Source: Desulfolithobacter dissulfuricans (GTDB lineage: Bacteria > Desulfobacterota > Desulfobulbia > Desulfobulbales > Desulfobulbaceae). From it: a stretch of 64,000 nucleotides of DNA. The notes beneath the pieces were generated by a model that was given only the letters and a program-made list of their open reading frames with translations, did not search any database and was not told where the DNA came from. Location of the stretch: positions 2,178,001 to 2,242,000 of the forward strand of contig NZ_AP024233.1 of assembly GCF_025998535.1 (NCBI RefSeq), read 5' to 3'. Within the stretch, counting starts at the first letter, position 1. Every line of letters begins with the position of its first letter. Shown in pieces: positions 25,510 through 34,473 of this stretch. The position numbers and the translations under genes were made by a program.

Positions 25510-27897
25510 TTACACAATCAGTGGTTTCAAGGGCACAGGCCCGGAAACACGTTTCACTTTGACCGCACAGATCTTGAACTCGGGTTCCTTGGAGCCGGGA
25601 TCAATGGCATCCTTGGTCACCTTGTTGATCATCCGTTCCGGGTGCTGATCGTGCCAGTAGACAAAGACCATACCTTCGATGGGCCCTTCGTACACCTTGG
25701 CCGGCAGAACATTCACCCCGCGGCGGGAACGAACCTCAACCATGTCGCCAGGCTTGATGCCAAGCTTTTTCGCATCGTTCGGGTTGATCTCCACGTAGGC
25801 ATAGGGATTGGCTCTCAGCAGCTCGGGTACCCGACCGGTCATGGACATGGTATGCCAGTGGTCGATGATCCGTCCGGTGGAAAGATAGAACGGATATTCG
25901 GCATCCGGCATCTCCTCGGGATCCGCCTGCGGCCGCAGCCAGACCCACAATTTCCGGTCCTTGTGGGCCGGTCCGTAGAACTGGTAGGGCAGGTCACTGG
26001 TAGCCTCGCTGTCGGCCATGGGATCCATACCACGGACGAATTTTTTGACGGTACCGCCCTTGAGCGCATGCGCTCTGGTCGGGGCCGGCCACTGAACACC
26101 ATCGTACATCTGTTCCAGGACCTCGTAGGTGGCCCCCTGCAGGTCATTGTCGCGGCCCTTGGTCAGCTTCTGGGTATATTCGTTCCAGATGGCCCTGGGA
26201 AGCTCGTAGCCCTCCTCCAGGCCGTCAAAGGGCTTGACGCACTGGGCAATGACCGGATCGTTCAGCTTGCTGGCCAGTTTCTTGGCCCATTCACGGACGA
26301 TCCATACCTCGGGTTTGGCGTCGCCAGGCGGGTCAATGGCCTTCCTGGTCAGCTGGGAGCGCCTTTCCGTGCAGCCATAGACCCCGGTCTTCTCGAAATG
26401 AAAAGCCGTGGGCAGAATCAGGTTGGCGTACTCTGTGGTCCGGGTTGGGAAAATATCCGAGCAGACGATGAAGACATCCTCACGGGCCAGTCCCTTGTTG
26501 TATAGATTGCAGTTGGGTAGACTCTGGGCAGGGGAGGTGCAGTTGATCCAGATCGCCTTGATTTTGCCGGCATTGACGGCCGAGAACATGGCCATGGTAT
26601 GATAGCCGGGCTTGGGCGGAATCCGTCCCTTGGGAATACCCCAGGCCTCCTCCACCTGGTTACGCAGTTTTTCCTTCTTGACCAGCCGGTGACCGGGCAG
26701 AATATGGCACAGACCACCGCCTTCACGGACACCGCCGCAGGCGTTGGGCTGACCGGTGAGCGACAGAGAGTCGGCACCGGGCTTGAGCAGCTGGCCGGTG
26801 AGGATATGGAGATTATGGATCAGGTTGTTGGCCCATACCCCTCTTTTGCGCTGGTTGATACCCATGGTCCACAGGGAAACCGTACCCTTGGAGGTGGCGA
26901 ACCAGCGGGCGACTTCGCGGATATCATCGGCTGTCACCTTGCCGCCCATGATGCGGGCGGCCTTTTCCGGCGGATAATCGGCGACAAATTTTTTATACTC
27001 ATCAAAAGAAACTTCCTTTTTCTCCTTCCCCTTACGGAAGGTAGCGTAGGTGGAGAAAAAGGACTGGTCATAGAGTTTTTCCTCGATAATCACGTACGCC
27101 ATGGCATTGAGCAGGGCCAAGTCGGTACCCGGTTTGAACTGCAGGTGCTTGTCGGCGATTCTCGAGGTCTGCGACAGGCGCGGATCGGCGTTGATCACCT
27201 TGACCTCGGGATTGTCGAGTTTACGGCGCATGATCCGGCGAAAGAGGACCGGATGGGCCTCGGCGGTATTGGAACCAATAATGAAGAAGCAGTACGCCTT
27301 TTCCAGGTCGTCATAACCGCCGATGGGCTCATCGGCCCCGAACGAGGTCAGGTAACCACCCACGGCCGAAGCCATGCACAACCGCGGATTGCCCTCCACG
27401 TTGTTGGTCTGCAGCCCGCCCCGCATCACCTTCTGGAACAGGTAGGTCTCTTCAGTCAAAGCCTGGCCTGAACCGTAATAGGCCACGGAATCGTTACCAT
27501 GGGCGGTGACAGCTTCGGCGAATTTGCTCGCCGCGATATCCAGGGCCTTGTCCCAGGATATCTCGCGGAAGGTACCGGTTTTTTTCTCGCGGTACAGTGG
27601 TCTGGTCAAGCGGTCGGCATGGCGCATGCATTTCCAGAAATGCATGCCCTTCATGCACACATAGCCAAAATTGGTCCGTGCCTGGGGCACACCGCGTAAC
27701 CCGACCGGCTGACCGTTTTTCACTCCCAGTTCAACCCGGCAACCCACCCCGCAAAGCCTGCAGGAACCGCGATGCCACCGAATGCCTTCTTCGGCCCGGG
27801 CTACGGAATTCTTGTCCAAAGGCAGGTTCATCCCCACATACGAAGCAGCGGAAAGAGCTGCTGTTTTCTTGAGAAAATCTCTTCTTGTCTGAGCCAT
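25510..27897 (-). CDS. napA: Periplasmic nitrate reductase catalytic subunit NapA
   Basis: A 795-residue molybdenum enzyme reducing nitrate to nitrite in the periplasm. A Tat signal (TRRDFLKK, residues 4-11) leads; a [4Fe-4S] cluster is held by Cys 46, 49, 53 and 81 (CRLCGVGC and GYVCMKG); the Mo ligand is Cys174 in PRLCMASAV. Length and motifs fit the monomeric Nap of Desulfovibrio rather than assimilatory Nas, which lacks a Tat signal. A formate dehydrogenase would have selenocysteine or Cys in a different setting. The ATG has AGGAGG nine bases upstream. Partners NapC and NapM lie upstream and NapDGH downstream; no napB is present. Confidence 0.95.
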   Translation of the reverse strand: MAQTRRDFLKKTAALSAASYVGMNLPLDKNSVARAEEGIRWHRGSCRLCGVGCRVELGVKNGQPVGLRGVPQARTNFGYVCMKGMHFWKCMRHADRLTRPLYREKKTGTFREISWDKALDIAASKFAEAVTAHGNDSVAYYGSGQALTEETYLFQKVMRGGLQTNNVEGNPRLCMASAVGGYLTSFGADEPIGGYDDLEKAYCFFIIGSNTAEAHPVLFRRIMRRKLDNPEVKVINADPRLSQTSRIADKHLQFKPGTDLALLNAMAYVIIEEKLYDQSFFSTYATFRKGKEKKEVSFDEYKKFVADYPPEKAARIMGGKVTADDIREVARWFATSKGTVSLWTMGINQRKRGVWANNLIHNLHILTGQLLKPGADSLSLTGQPNACGGVREGGGLCHILPGHRLVKKEKLRNQVEEAWGIPKGRIPPKPGYHTMAMFSAVNAGKIKAIWINCTSPAQSLPNCNLYNKGLAREDVFIVCSDIFPTRTTEYANLILPTAFHFEKTGVYGCTERRSQLTRKAIDPPGDAKPEVWIVREWAKKLASKLNDPVIAQCVKPFDGLEEGYELPRAIWNEYTQKLTKGRDNDLQGATYEVLEQMYDGVQWPAPTRAHALKGGTVKKFVRGMDPMADSEATSDLPYQFYGPAHKDRKLWVWLRPQADPEEMPDAEYPFYLSTGRIIDHWHTMSMTGRVPELLRANPYAYVEINPNDAKKLGIKPGDMVEVRSRRGVNVLPAKVYEGPIEGMVFVYWHDQHPERMINKVTKDAIDPGSKEPEFKICAVKVKRVSGPVPLKPLIV

Positions 27898-27942
27898 GAA
27901 TATTGTCCTCCTTACAAACTGTCTGAGCGTGATTGGCTGCTC

Positions 27943-28311
27943 TTATCTGGTCTTGAACGCATGCGGACTGTGGCATTTCCAGCAGTCTTTATCCTTGGGA
28001 CATTTCTCCAGCATCTTGGCATGGCAGACCGCACAGTCCTCTCTGGATGGCGTCAGACGGAATGTTTCAAAGGTTCCATGGCACTGGTAGCATTTCACCA
28101 TGGCGATGCCATGGGCTGAACCATACCACTCCTTGTAGACATCGGGTGTTGCCTCCTGATGACAGTCAGCGCAGGCAACATACATCTCCTCCTCACTCAG
28201 CTCTGGATGACCATTGACCGATTTGTCTCCTGCTGCCCCGGGGGATGCACCCCAGACCATCATGGCAAGAAACACCATGACACAACACGTCACGAACATT
28301 TGTCTCTTCAC
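27943..28311 (-). CDS. napM: NapM-like tetrahaem cytochrome c
   Basis: A 122-residue periplasmic cytochrome with a Sec signal peptide (about 1-27) and four haem sites (CADCH, CYQCH, CAVCH, CWKCH). Its place between napC and napA is that of NapM in the Desulfovibrio desulfuricans napCMADGH operon, where it replaces NapB as electron donor to NapA. The start is GTG at 28311, with AGGAGG six bases before it. About 180 bases separate it from napC. Confidence 0.9.
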   Translation of the reverse strand: MKRQMFVTCCVMVFLAMMVWGASPGAAGDKSVNGHPELSEEEMYVACADCHQEATPDVYKEWYGSAHGIAMVKCYQCHGTFETFRLTPSREDCAVCHAKMLEKCPKDKDCWKCHSPHAFKTR

Positions 28312-28489
28312 GGTTCACCTCCTGAAGATTTTCTTCTTCCGGGCAGCCCCTCCCTTGGTCTTACGCCCGTTTCCTGGCTTATAGGCAGAGGCGGTGATTC
28401 CTACCGGCATGACAGGAAGCACTGACGACTCTGCACAAAAGTTCGAACCTGAACTGAGTGATTTTCAAATGGTTCCCCGCAGGGGATGC

Positions 28490-29059
28490 TCAACCTCCTT
28501 TGTGCAAATAAAAAAACTTCTCTGCCGAACTGAGCCCGTTCCGGTGCCCGACCCTGGGATGACATCCGGTGCAGCTGCTCTCCTGGCGACCGGCCAGGTA
28601 CTCCCGATGGGCCTGGACGCCTGCTTCGGATAACCCAGGCGGCTCAAGTTCCCCGTGACAATCCATGCATCCTGAATCATGAACGAAACGGTTGCGGTTC
28701 TCCCGGGCATTGCCGGCCCAGTCATAATTCCTGCCCTCGATGAAGAGATTATTCACTGCCATCCGTACACCGGAGGTAATCTTGCTCTCCAGGAAAGACA
28801 GCAGGTTGTCGTGGGGCAGATGACACTGATTGCAGTGGGCCACACTACCTGTCCGGTTCTGCCCGCCATGCACATCCTCCTGCCAGGACATCACAAAAGG
28901 TTTCATGACATGACAGCTCCCGCAAAAGGAGGCCCGGTTACCCAGATCAAAGACAAAGCCCGAGGACATCACAACAACCACACCGGCGACCAGGGCCCAG
29001 ACAAGCAAACAAACCAGGGTTCCTGTCAGATGGTTCTTCTCCCCTTCTTCACACTGCAC
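28490..29059 (-). CDS. napC: NapC/NirT-type membrane-anchored tetrahaem cytochrome c
   Basis: A 189-residue quinol dehydrogenase. One N-terminal helix (about 12-33) anchors it, and four haem sites follow: CGSCH, CNQCH, CMDCH and CTGCH. The CGSCH-VMKPF and VAHCNQCHLPHD segments are NapC/NrfH family marks. It takes electrons from menaquinol and passes them to NapM or NapA. The start is GTG at 29059 with AGGGAGA upstream. It is the first gene of the operon, about 120 bases after a sigma-54 promoter with two upstream activator sites. Confidence 0.93.
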   Translation of the reverse strand: MQCEEGEKNHLTGTLVCLLVWALVAGVVVVMSSGFVFDLGNRASFCGSCHVMKPFVMSWQEDVHGGQNRTGSVAHCNQCHLPHDNLLSFLESKITSGVRMAVNNLFIEGRNYDWAGNARENRNRFVHDSGCMDCHGELEPPGLSEAGVQAHREYLAGRQESSCTGCHPRVGHRNGLSSAEKFFYLHKGG

Positions 29060-29188
29060 GGGCCCGTGTCTCCCTGATGCCGAAGAGTTTTTTCAGTGGC
29101 TCTTAAAAAAGAATTATTGTCTAACGAGAATCAGTACAGTGCCCTGGAAAATTTTCCAGACAGTCTTATGGTGTACTGCAGAGAAAGA

Positions 29189-29204
29189 AGCAAAGAGCAT
29201 TCCA
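29189..29204 (-). promoter_or_regulatory. Sigma-54 promoter of the nap operon
   Basis: Minus strand TGGAATGCTCTTTGCT, with GG and GC 12 bases apart, matches the -24/-12 consensus. It lies 130 bases before the napC start. Its near activator site begins exactly 53 bp upstream, the same distance as in the hao-like operon. Confidence 0.85.
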
Positions 29205-29256
29205 GTTTAATAACTTGTGAATTTCACATAGATATTCGCTGCCGCCAGGGCGCACC

Positions 29257-29305
29257 ATTACCAGCAGGTAACAGTCATGGCATAGAAATGATACCGCCAG
29301 GTAAC
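29257..29305. promoter_or_regulatory. Tandem palindromic activator sites before the nap operon
   Basis: ATTACCAGCAGGTAAC (29257-29272) and GATACCGCCAGGTAAC (29290-29305), two slightly imperfect copies of GTTACC-N4-GGTAAC with centres 33 bp apart. The layout equals that at 5890-5938. The sites also lie 40-90 bases before a plausible promoter of the divergent kinase gene, so the regulator could influence its own expression. Confidence 0.82.
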
Positions 29306-29344
29306 GTTTTTCCGATACTGCCACAATCTTAAACCACTCCCCTG

Positions 29345-29372
29345 TTGCAAGGCGCGACTGGTCGGGTACAAT
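29345..29372 (+). promoter_or_regulatory. Putative sigma-70 promoter of the haem-c kinase gene
   Basis: TTGCAA (29345-29350), a 16-base spacer and TACAAT (29367-29372) lie 25 bases before the ATG at 29397. It is a moderate match, picked by eye. Confidence 0.5.
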
Positions 29373-29396
29373 ACAGGTCGGGAGAGATGTACAGTT

Positions 29397-30989
29397 ATGC
29401 GAAAAATATCCATGAGACTTCGATCTAAATTCATCCTGGCCATCGGCGCCATTCTGGCGGCGTCCTACGGTCTGCTGTTGGTTTATACCTCCATCCTTCA
29501 GAACAGACTGGTTATCGGCCAGGCCCGCCAGGAGGCCCGGATGCTGCGCCAGCAGATTCTCCTGACCAGACAATGGGTGGCGGATCACAGGGGCCTGTTC
29601 ATCGTCAAGACAAAGAAGGACCATGCCAACCCCTTCCTGCCCGATCCCATACTGCAGACCAGGGACGGAACCATCCTCGTCAAGAGAAATCCCGCCATGG
29701 TCACCCGTGAATTATCCGAATATGCCAGTCGATCTGGCTTCTGCTGGTTCAGGGTCACCAGCCTCAGGCCGATCAATCCGGCCAATGCGCCCGATCCCTT
29801 TGAGCGTTCCAGCCTCCAGTTGCTTGAGGAAGGCGTTCCGGAGATTATCAAGATCATAGAGGGAGACAATGGCCGGATCCTGCGCTACGTGACCCCACTG
29901 CAGGTCAAGTCATCCTGCCTTTCCTGCCATGCGGAACAAGGCTACAGGATCGGCGACATCCGGGGGGCCCTGTCCATCTCCATCCCCATCAACTGGGCCG
30001 ACGAGGCCATCAGGCATAACAACCAGTCAATTATCATCTTCGGCCTGTTATCGGTCTGCTCGGTGGCCATGGTGCTCTACCTGCTGTTCAACAACCTGGT
30101 CGCCAGACCCATCAATCAACTGGCCGATGCCATGGATGATTTCCCCGAAAAAGACCCGGATACATTCAAGCTGCCGGACACCAACGATGAAATCGGTTTC
30201 CTGTCCCGCCGGTTTGTCAATCTCTGCGAACGCCATAAACGGTCCCAGGAGGCCCTGGAACAGGCCAGAAAACAGGCCTTCCGCAGCGAAAAGCTGGCTG
30301 CCCTTGGCCAGCTGACCGCGGGTATTGCCCACGAGATCAACAATCCCCTGGGCGGGATGCTCAACTGTATCCGCACCATCCGCGAGGAACCGGACAACCG
30401 GGAGCTGCACGACCGCTACCTGCCGCTCATCGACAAGGGGTTGCACCGGATCGAACACACCATGCGCCAGCTTCTCAACTACGGGCGAAGCGAACCGCTG
30501 CAGCTCATGCGGGCCAGCATTGACGAAATTATCCGGGAATGCCTGGAACTGCTTGAATACAAGCTGAAAAACATAAACGTGGAACTGGACCTCCAACTCG
30601 ATGAAGCCTACTGCATTGACACCGAGGCTGCCAAACAGATTGTCATGAACATCTGTCTCAACGCCATCCAGGCCATGCGCGACGGGGGCACCCTGAAGAT
30701 CACCACCTACCGGACCGACGACGACCTGGTTCTGGTCTTCACCGATACCGGTTCCGGTATCCCGGGAGAAATCATTGACAAGATCTTTGATCCCTTTTTC
30801 ACCACCAAGGAGGTAGGCGAGGGTACCGGGCTTGGGCTGGCGGTCACCGACTCCCTGGTCCAGCAGCTTGGCGGCCATATCGAGGTGGAATCCGAGCCGG
30901 GCCGCGGCAGCCGGTTTATCATCTATCTACCCATCAAACTGTCCTGCCCACGTCCGGGAGAACACCAATCCAAGTCCCAGGAAACATAA
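29397..30989 (+). CDS. Membrane sensor kinase with periplasmic haem-c (DUF3365/Tll0287-like) domain
   Basis: A 530-residue histidine kinase. Membrane helices at about 12-33 and 211-232 enclose a periplasmic domain with a single CLSCH site (about 174-178) in the VKSSCLSCHAEQGYRIGDIRGALS block typical of DUF3365 sensors, which hold haem c. Then come HAMP, DHp with AGIAHEINNPLGGM (acceptor about His319) and an ATPase domain with DTGSGIPG and GTGLGLAV. It is transcribed away from nap and followed after three bases by its response regulator. The haem could sense redox state, nitric oxide or nitrite; which one cannot be read from sequence. The nap and hao-like operons, which share activator sites, are the likely targets. 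Confidence 0.9.
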   Translation: MRKISMRLRSKFILAIGAILAASYGLLLVYTSILQNRLVIGQARQEARMLRQQILLTRQWVADHRGLFIVKTKKDHANPFLPDPILQTRDGTILVKRNPAMVTRELSEYASRSGFCWFRVTSLRPINPANAPDPFERSSLQLLEEGVPEIIKIIEGDNGRILRYVTPLQVKSSCLSCHAEQGYRIGDIRGALSISIPINWADEAIRHNNQSIIIFGLLSVCSVAMVLYLLFNNLVARPINQLADAMDDFPEKDPDTFKLPDTNDEIGFLSRRFVNLCERHKRSQEALEQARKQAFRSEKLAALGQLTAGIAHEINNPLGGMLNCIRTIREEPDNRELHDRYLPLIDKGLHRIEHTMRQLLNYGRSEPLQLMRASIDEIIRECLELLEYKLKNINVELDLQLDEAYCIDTEAAKQIVMNICLNAIQAMRDGGTLKITTYRTDDDLVLVFTDTGSGIPGEIIDKIFDPFFTTKEVGEGTGLGLAVTDSLVQQLGGHIEVESEPGRGSRFIIYLPIKLSCPRPGEHQSKSQET

Positions 30990-30992
30990 CGT

Positions 30993-32338
30993 ATGCCGAG
31001 AATACTGCTTGCCGAAGATGATGAAATAATGCGTATCACGGTGGAGGACCGGCTGCGCCGGGAAAACTGGACCGTGGATGCCGTGGACGATGGCCTGAAG
31101 GCCAAGAAATGCCTTGAACACAACAACTACCACCTGGTGCTCTCGGATATCCGCATGCCCGGACTTTCCGGGGTGGAACTGCTGGAACAGGTGCGCCAGC
31201 TGACCCCGCCCCGGATATTATCATGATGACAGCCTATGGCAGCGTGGATGATGCGGTCAGCTGCATGAAAAAAGGGGCCGTGGATTACATCCTCAAGCCG
31301 TTCAACATGGATGACCTGGTGATCCGCATCAAGCGGGTCCTGGAAATGCAGTCGGTCAAGGCAAAATGTGCCTCTCTGGAAGAGCACTGCCTCCTCACCC
31401 AGAAGCACATCATCGGCGAAAGCCCGGCAATCAAGAAGGTCTACAGGATAATCAGTCAGGTGGCGCCTACCGACTCTACAGTGCTGGTTACCGGTGAGTC
31501 AGGTACGGGCAAGGAGCTGGCCGCGGCTGCGATCCATCGCTCCAGTACCCGGGCCACTAAACCCTATGTCCGGATCAACTGCGCGGCCATCCCGGAAGGA
31601 TTGATCGAATCCGAGCTCTTTGGCCACGAACGGGGGGCCTTCACCGGCGCCCACAGCAGAAAACCGGGCAAATTCGAACTGGCGGATGGAGGGACACTGC
31701 TGCTCGATGAAATCGGTGACCTGCCCCTGCCGCTGCAGGCCAAACTGCTCAGAGTGATCCAGGAGGGTGAGTGTGAGCGGGTGGGCGGCACCAGGACCAT
31801 CAAGGTGGATGTGCGGCTCATATGTGCCACGGCCAAGGATCTCGGTGTGGAAGTGAAGGAGGGCCGGTTCCGGGAGGATCTTTATTACCGCCTCCGGGTG
31901 ATTCCGGTGACCATGCCGCCCCTGCGCGAGCGGCGGGAAGATATCCCCATCCTTATCGACCATTTCCTGGCGGAATTCAGCCAGAAACGGGGGATAACCC
32001 TGAAGCTGTCTCCAGAGGCCATGGCCTGCATGCTGGAGTATGATTTCCCCGGCAATGTCCGGGAACTGAAAAACATCATCGAACGGGCCTCTGTCCTGGC
32101 CCCGAACCCGGTGATAACTCCAGCGGACCTGCCGGCGGACCTGCATTCAGGCGATGACGTCGCGGAGTCGTTCGAGGGGCCGGTTATCCTCAGTGAGGCC
32201 CTGGCCCAGACGGAAAAACGATGTCTTTTAAGTGCGCTGGCCCGTACCGGCGGTAACCGGACAAAGGCTGCCGAGTTGCTCGGCATCAGCAGGAAAAATC
32301 TGTGGGAAAAGATGAAACATTACGAAATCACCCTCTGA
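30993..32338 (+). pseudogene. NtrC-type sigma-54 response regulator, frameshifted inside the receiver
   Basis: Two frames, 30993-31226 and 31223-32338, together encode one regulator of about 448 residues. The first has LLAEDDE and phospho-Asp in LVLSDIRMPGLSG; the second continues with MMTAYGSVDDAV and the KPF receiver end, then AAA+ with GESGTGKE, the sigma-54 contact loop GAFTGA and GGTLLLDEIGD, and a Fis-type HTH (GGNRTKAAELLGISRKNLWEK). One extra C in the CCCC run at 31209-31212 would restore PPPDIIMMTAYG. So it may be intact in the cell. It follows the haem-c kinase and is the best candidate to bind the GTTACC-N4-GGTAAC sites before nap and hao. If the shift is real, the second frame could still yield a receiver-less activator. 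Confidence 0.85.
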
Positions 32339-32397
32339 AAGGGTACCGGCCCCGGCCAGTTTCGGGCTGAAAAATCGATTACCACCCGGGGGTTACC

Positions 32398-32443
32398 AGG
32401 CTGTTGAAAAAACGTAGCGAACACAGTAGGTTTTCAACGGCCT
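32398..32443. repeat. REP-like hairpin between convergent genes
   Basis: AGGCTGTTGAAAA (32398-32410) and TTTTCAACGGCCT (32431-32443) pair with one mismatch. It lies between the ends of the response regulator and the fmdB-like gene and could protect or end both transcripts. Confidence 0.55.
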
Positions 32444-32444
32444 G

Positions 32445-32939
32445 TTACATTTCATAGAGTTTCTCGTCCCGACGCGGGGTTTTTCGATGTCCCCGCAGTT
32501 TTTTCTTCACGCCGTCAAGGGAAAAGGCGTCATCACCATCGAGCAGGTCACCCATCTCCTGTTCAATCTGATCGGGATCCTCCCCCGCCTCCATGCGCGC
32601 CAGGGCCTCCTCCATCTGCTCTCCAAGGGATATCCCGGTCTTTTCGGTGAACTTGCGCATCAGGCCGGCCATCTGGCGGGGATCATCTTCATTGATGTTT
32701 TCAGCCTCCCGCATCAGACTCTCAAAGGCCTTTTCCATCCTGCTCTCGTCGAGTCCTGCCAGCGGATCATCGCTGTCTTCCTCTTTGGCCTTGCCGATGG
32801 TGGCAAAGGGGGACATCATCTTCTGCAACTCTTTCCGACCGCATTGCGGACAGTCTGGCCGAGTCTCCGTGTTGATCCGACGGGAGAAAAAATTAAAGAT
32901 AGTGTTGCACTCTTCACAGAAAAACTCGTAGATAGGCAT
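32445..32939 (-). CDS. FmdB-like zinc-ribbon protein
   Basis: A 164-residue cytoplasmic protein. The N-terminal MPIYEFFCEECN and CPQCGRKEL make the small CxxC...CxxC zinc ribbon of the FmdB family. The rest is acidic and helical with many Glu/Asp and Met residues and no recognised domain. The frame stays open 36 codons upstream, but MPIYEF is the invariant family start, so 32939 is used although its ribosome site is weak. The family is often called a regulatory protein on thin evidence; role unknown. It is followed by a REP-like hairpin. Confidence 0.85.
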   Translation of the reverse strand: MPIYEFFCEECNTIFNFFSRRINTETRPDCPQCGRKELQKMMSPFATIGKAKEEDSDDPLAGLDESRMEKAFESLMREAENINEDDPRQMAGLMRKFTEKTGISLGEQMEEALARMEAGEDPDQIEQEMGDLLDGDDAFSLDGVKKKLRGHRKTPRRDEKLYEM

Positions 32940-33246
32940 GGCGTACTCAATCCGATGTTTTTTATATGAAAGAGTCTCCGAGTCTCCGGCCGGGTTCAAA
33001 TCCGGCCATGCCCGGTAAGCGAGCCATACGAGACTCCGAGCGACCAACTTTCATGTTTCGTTGTGGTTGGCCGGTCTGGTCCAGCCATGCTGGTTAGAAA
33101 AAACGATCTGCGGCCACAGGTCAATTCTTGAGCAGAGAAGGGGGGGGCAGCGCCTGGTGTGGCGGAGATCCGGAGGGACCCCGACCGCTTGCGACCTGCT
33201 CCGCACCCTGAAAGCGGCAACGATACCTGCCGCATTGTCCCTGAAA
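32940..33246. other. Intergenic region with dispersed-repeat sequence
   Basis: About 300 bases between the fmdB-like and aroB genes. It contains GAGTCTC/GAGACTC elements (about 32970-33045) and, at 33076-33095, the 20-bp motif also found at 21104-21123. An open frame on the opposite strand has no support. I see no gene here. Confidence 0.5.
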
Positions 33247-34325
33247 TTAATCACTGTTCAGGACTGCGTCAACATCAGCGGGCCGGACCTGATCCGTGAC
33301 AACAACCTCACCGATACCTGTAGGCAGAACAAAGAATACCCGACCACCGACGGTTTTCTTATCCGTGAGAAGAAACTTTTTTATTTCTTCCCGGCCAAGC
33401 TCCGGCGGTATGGTGGTCGGCATGCCATAGGCGGCGATGAGATCACGGATTTCCCTGGCCTCATCTTTGCCGAGCAACCCTGTCCGGACCGCGAGATCCG
33501 CCGCCGCGCACATGCCGATGGCCACAGCCAGCCCATGGATGATCTGAAAATTCGAGGCCGCCTCCACCGCATGCCCGATGGTGTGCCCGAAATTGAGGAT
33601 TCTCCGCAGGCCCCCTTCCCGTTCATCCTGCTCCACCACCCGGGCCTTGATCTCACAGCACCTCGCTATCATCTGGCTTATGATCTCTTCCTGGAGAGAA
33701 AAAATGTCCTGCCGGTGCTGGCGGAGAAAGTGGAAAAACTCCTGATCGGCGATTACCCCGTACTTTATGACTTCAGCCAGACCGCCCTGGAGCTCTGATT
33801 CCGGCAGGCTGCGCAGGACATCGGTGTCGATATAGACACTTTTCGGCTGATAGAAAGTACCGACCAGGTTCTTACCCTCCGGAATATCGACCCCGGTCTT
33901 CCCCCCACCGAACTGTCCACCTGGGCAAGCAGGGAGGTGGGAGCCTGGACAAAGGGAATGCCACGCATGTAGATGGAGGCCAGAAACCCGGTGATATCGC
34001 CGGTGACCCCGCCACCCAGAGCAATAAGGCCATCGGCGCGGTCAAATCCACGCCTGGCCAGCTCACTGGCCAGGGACGCGATGATCTGCAGGTTCTTGGA
34101 CGCCTCTCCGCGGGGAAAGGTAATCAACTCGGCTGGTACCGAGGCCTGACCCAGCGAATCCAGGACCTTGTCACCATAGAGCCGGGCCACATATTCGTCG
34201 GCAATGACCCCGTACCGTTTGGCCACGTTCCGCGCCCTGAGATCAGGGCCAATTTCGGCAAGCATGCCGGAACCGATCATGATCGGATAGCTTCGCTCAT
34301 CCAGACCGACCTGTACTGTTTTCAT
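33247..34325 (-). pseudogene. aroB: 3-dehydroquinate synthase, split by one frameshift
   Basis: Shikimate-pathway enzyme (DAHP to 3-dehydroquinate, NAD- and metal-dependent). From 34325 the frame gives the NAD-binding part (ALGGGVTGDITGFLAS, APTSLLAQVDSSVGG) and then fails. The rest of the protein continues in another frame: KTGVDIPEGKNLVGTFYQP, then LAEVIKYGVI, and LRRILNFGHTIGHAVEA with metal His, to the stop at 33247. The break lies in the run of six C at 33899-33906 of the plus strand; a seventh would repair it. Joined length is about 359 residues, normal for AroB. Sequencing error is likely because the rest is intact and the pathway is usually essential. Confidence 0.88.
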
Positions 34326-34473
34326 ATTTTGTTTTTCTTTTTTCTTTTTCTATCTTGTTTCGAGAGGTTGGCGTGTACCGAAAAAGGTACCATCAGGGTA
34401 CCAGATTATCTCACCGCCCGGGAGAGCAAATTTTTCTTTTCTCTTATCCTGGAGACAGAATTTTCATCCAGAA

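Noticed and set aside
32380-32400. Third regulator operator (TTACC repeats after the response regulator)
   Set aside because: The two TTACC are direct, not inverted, so the GTTACC-N4-GGTAAC palindrome is not formed.
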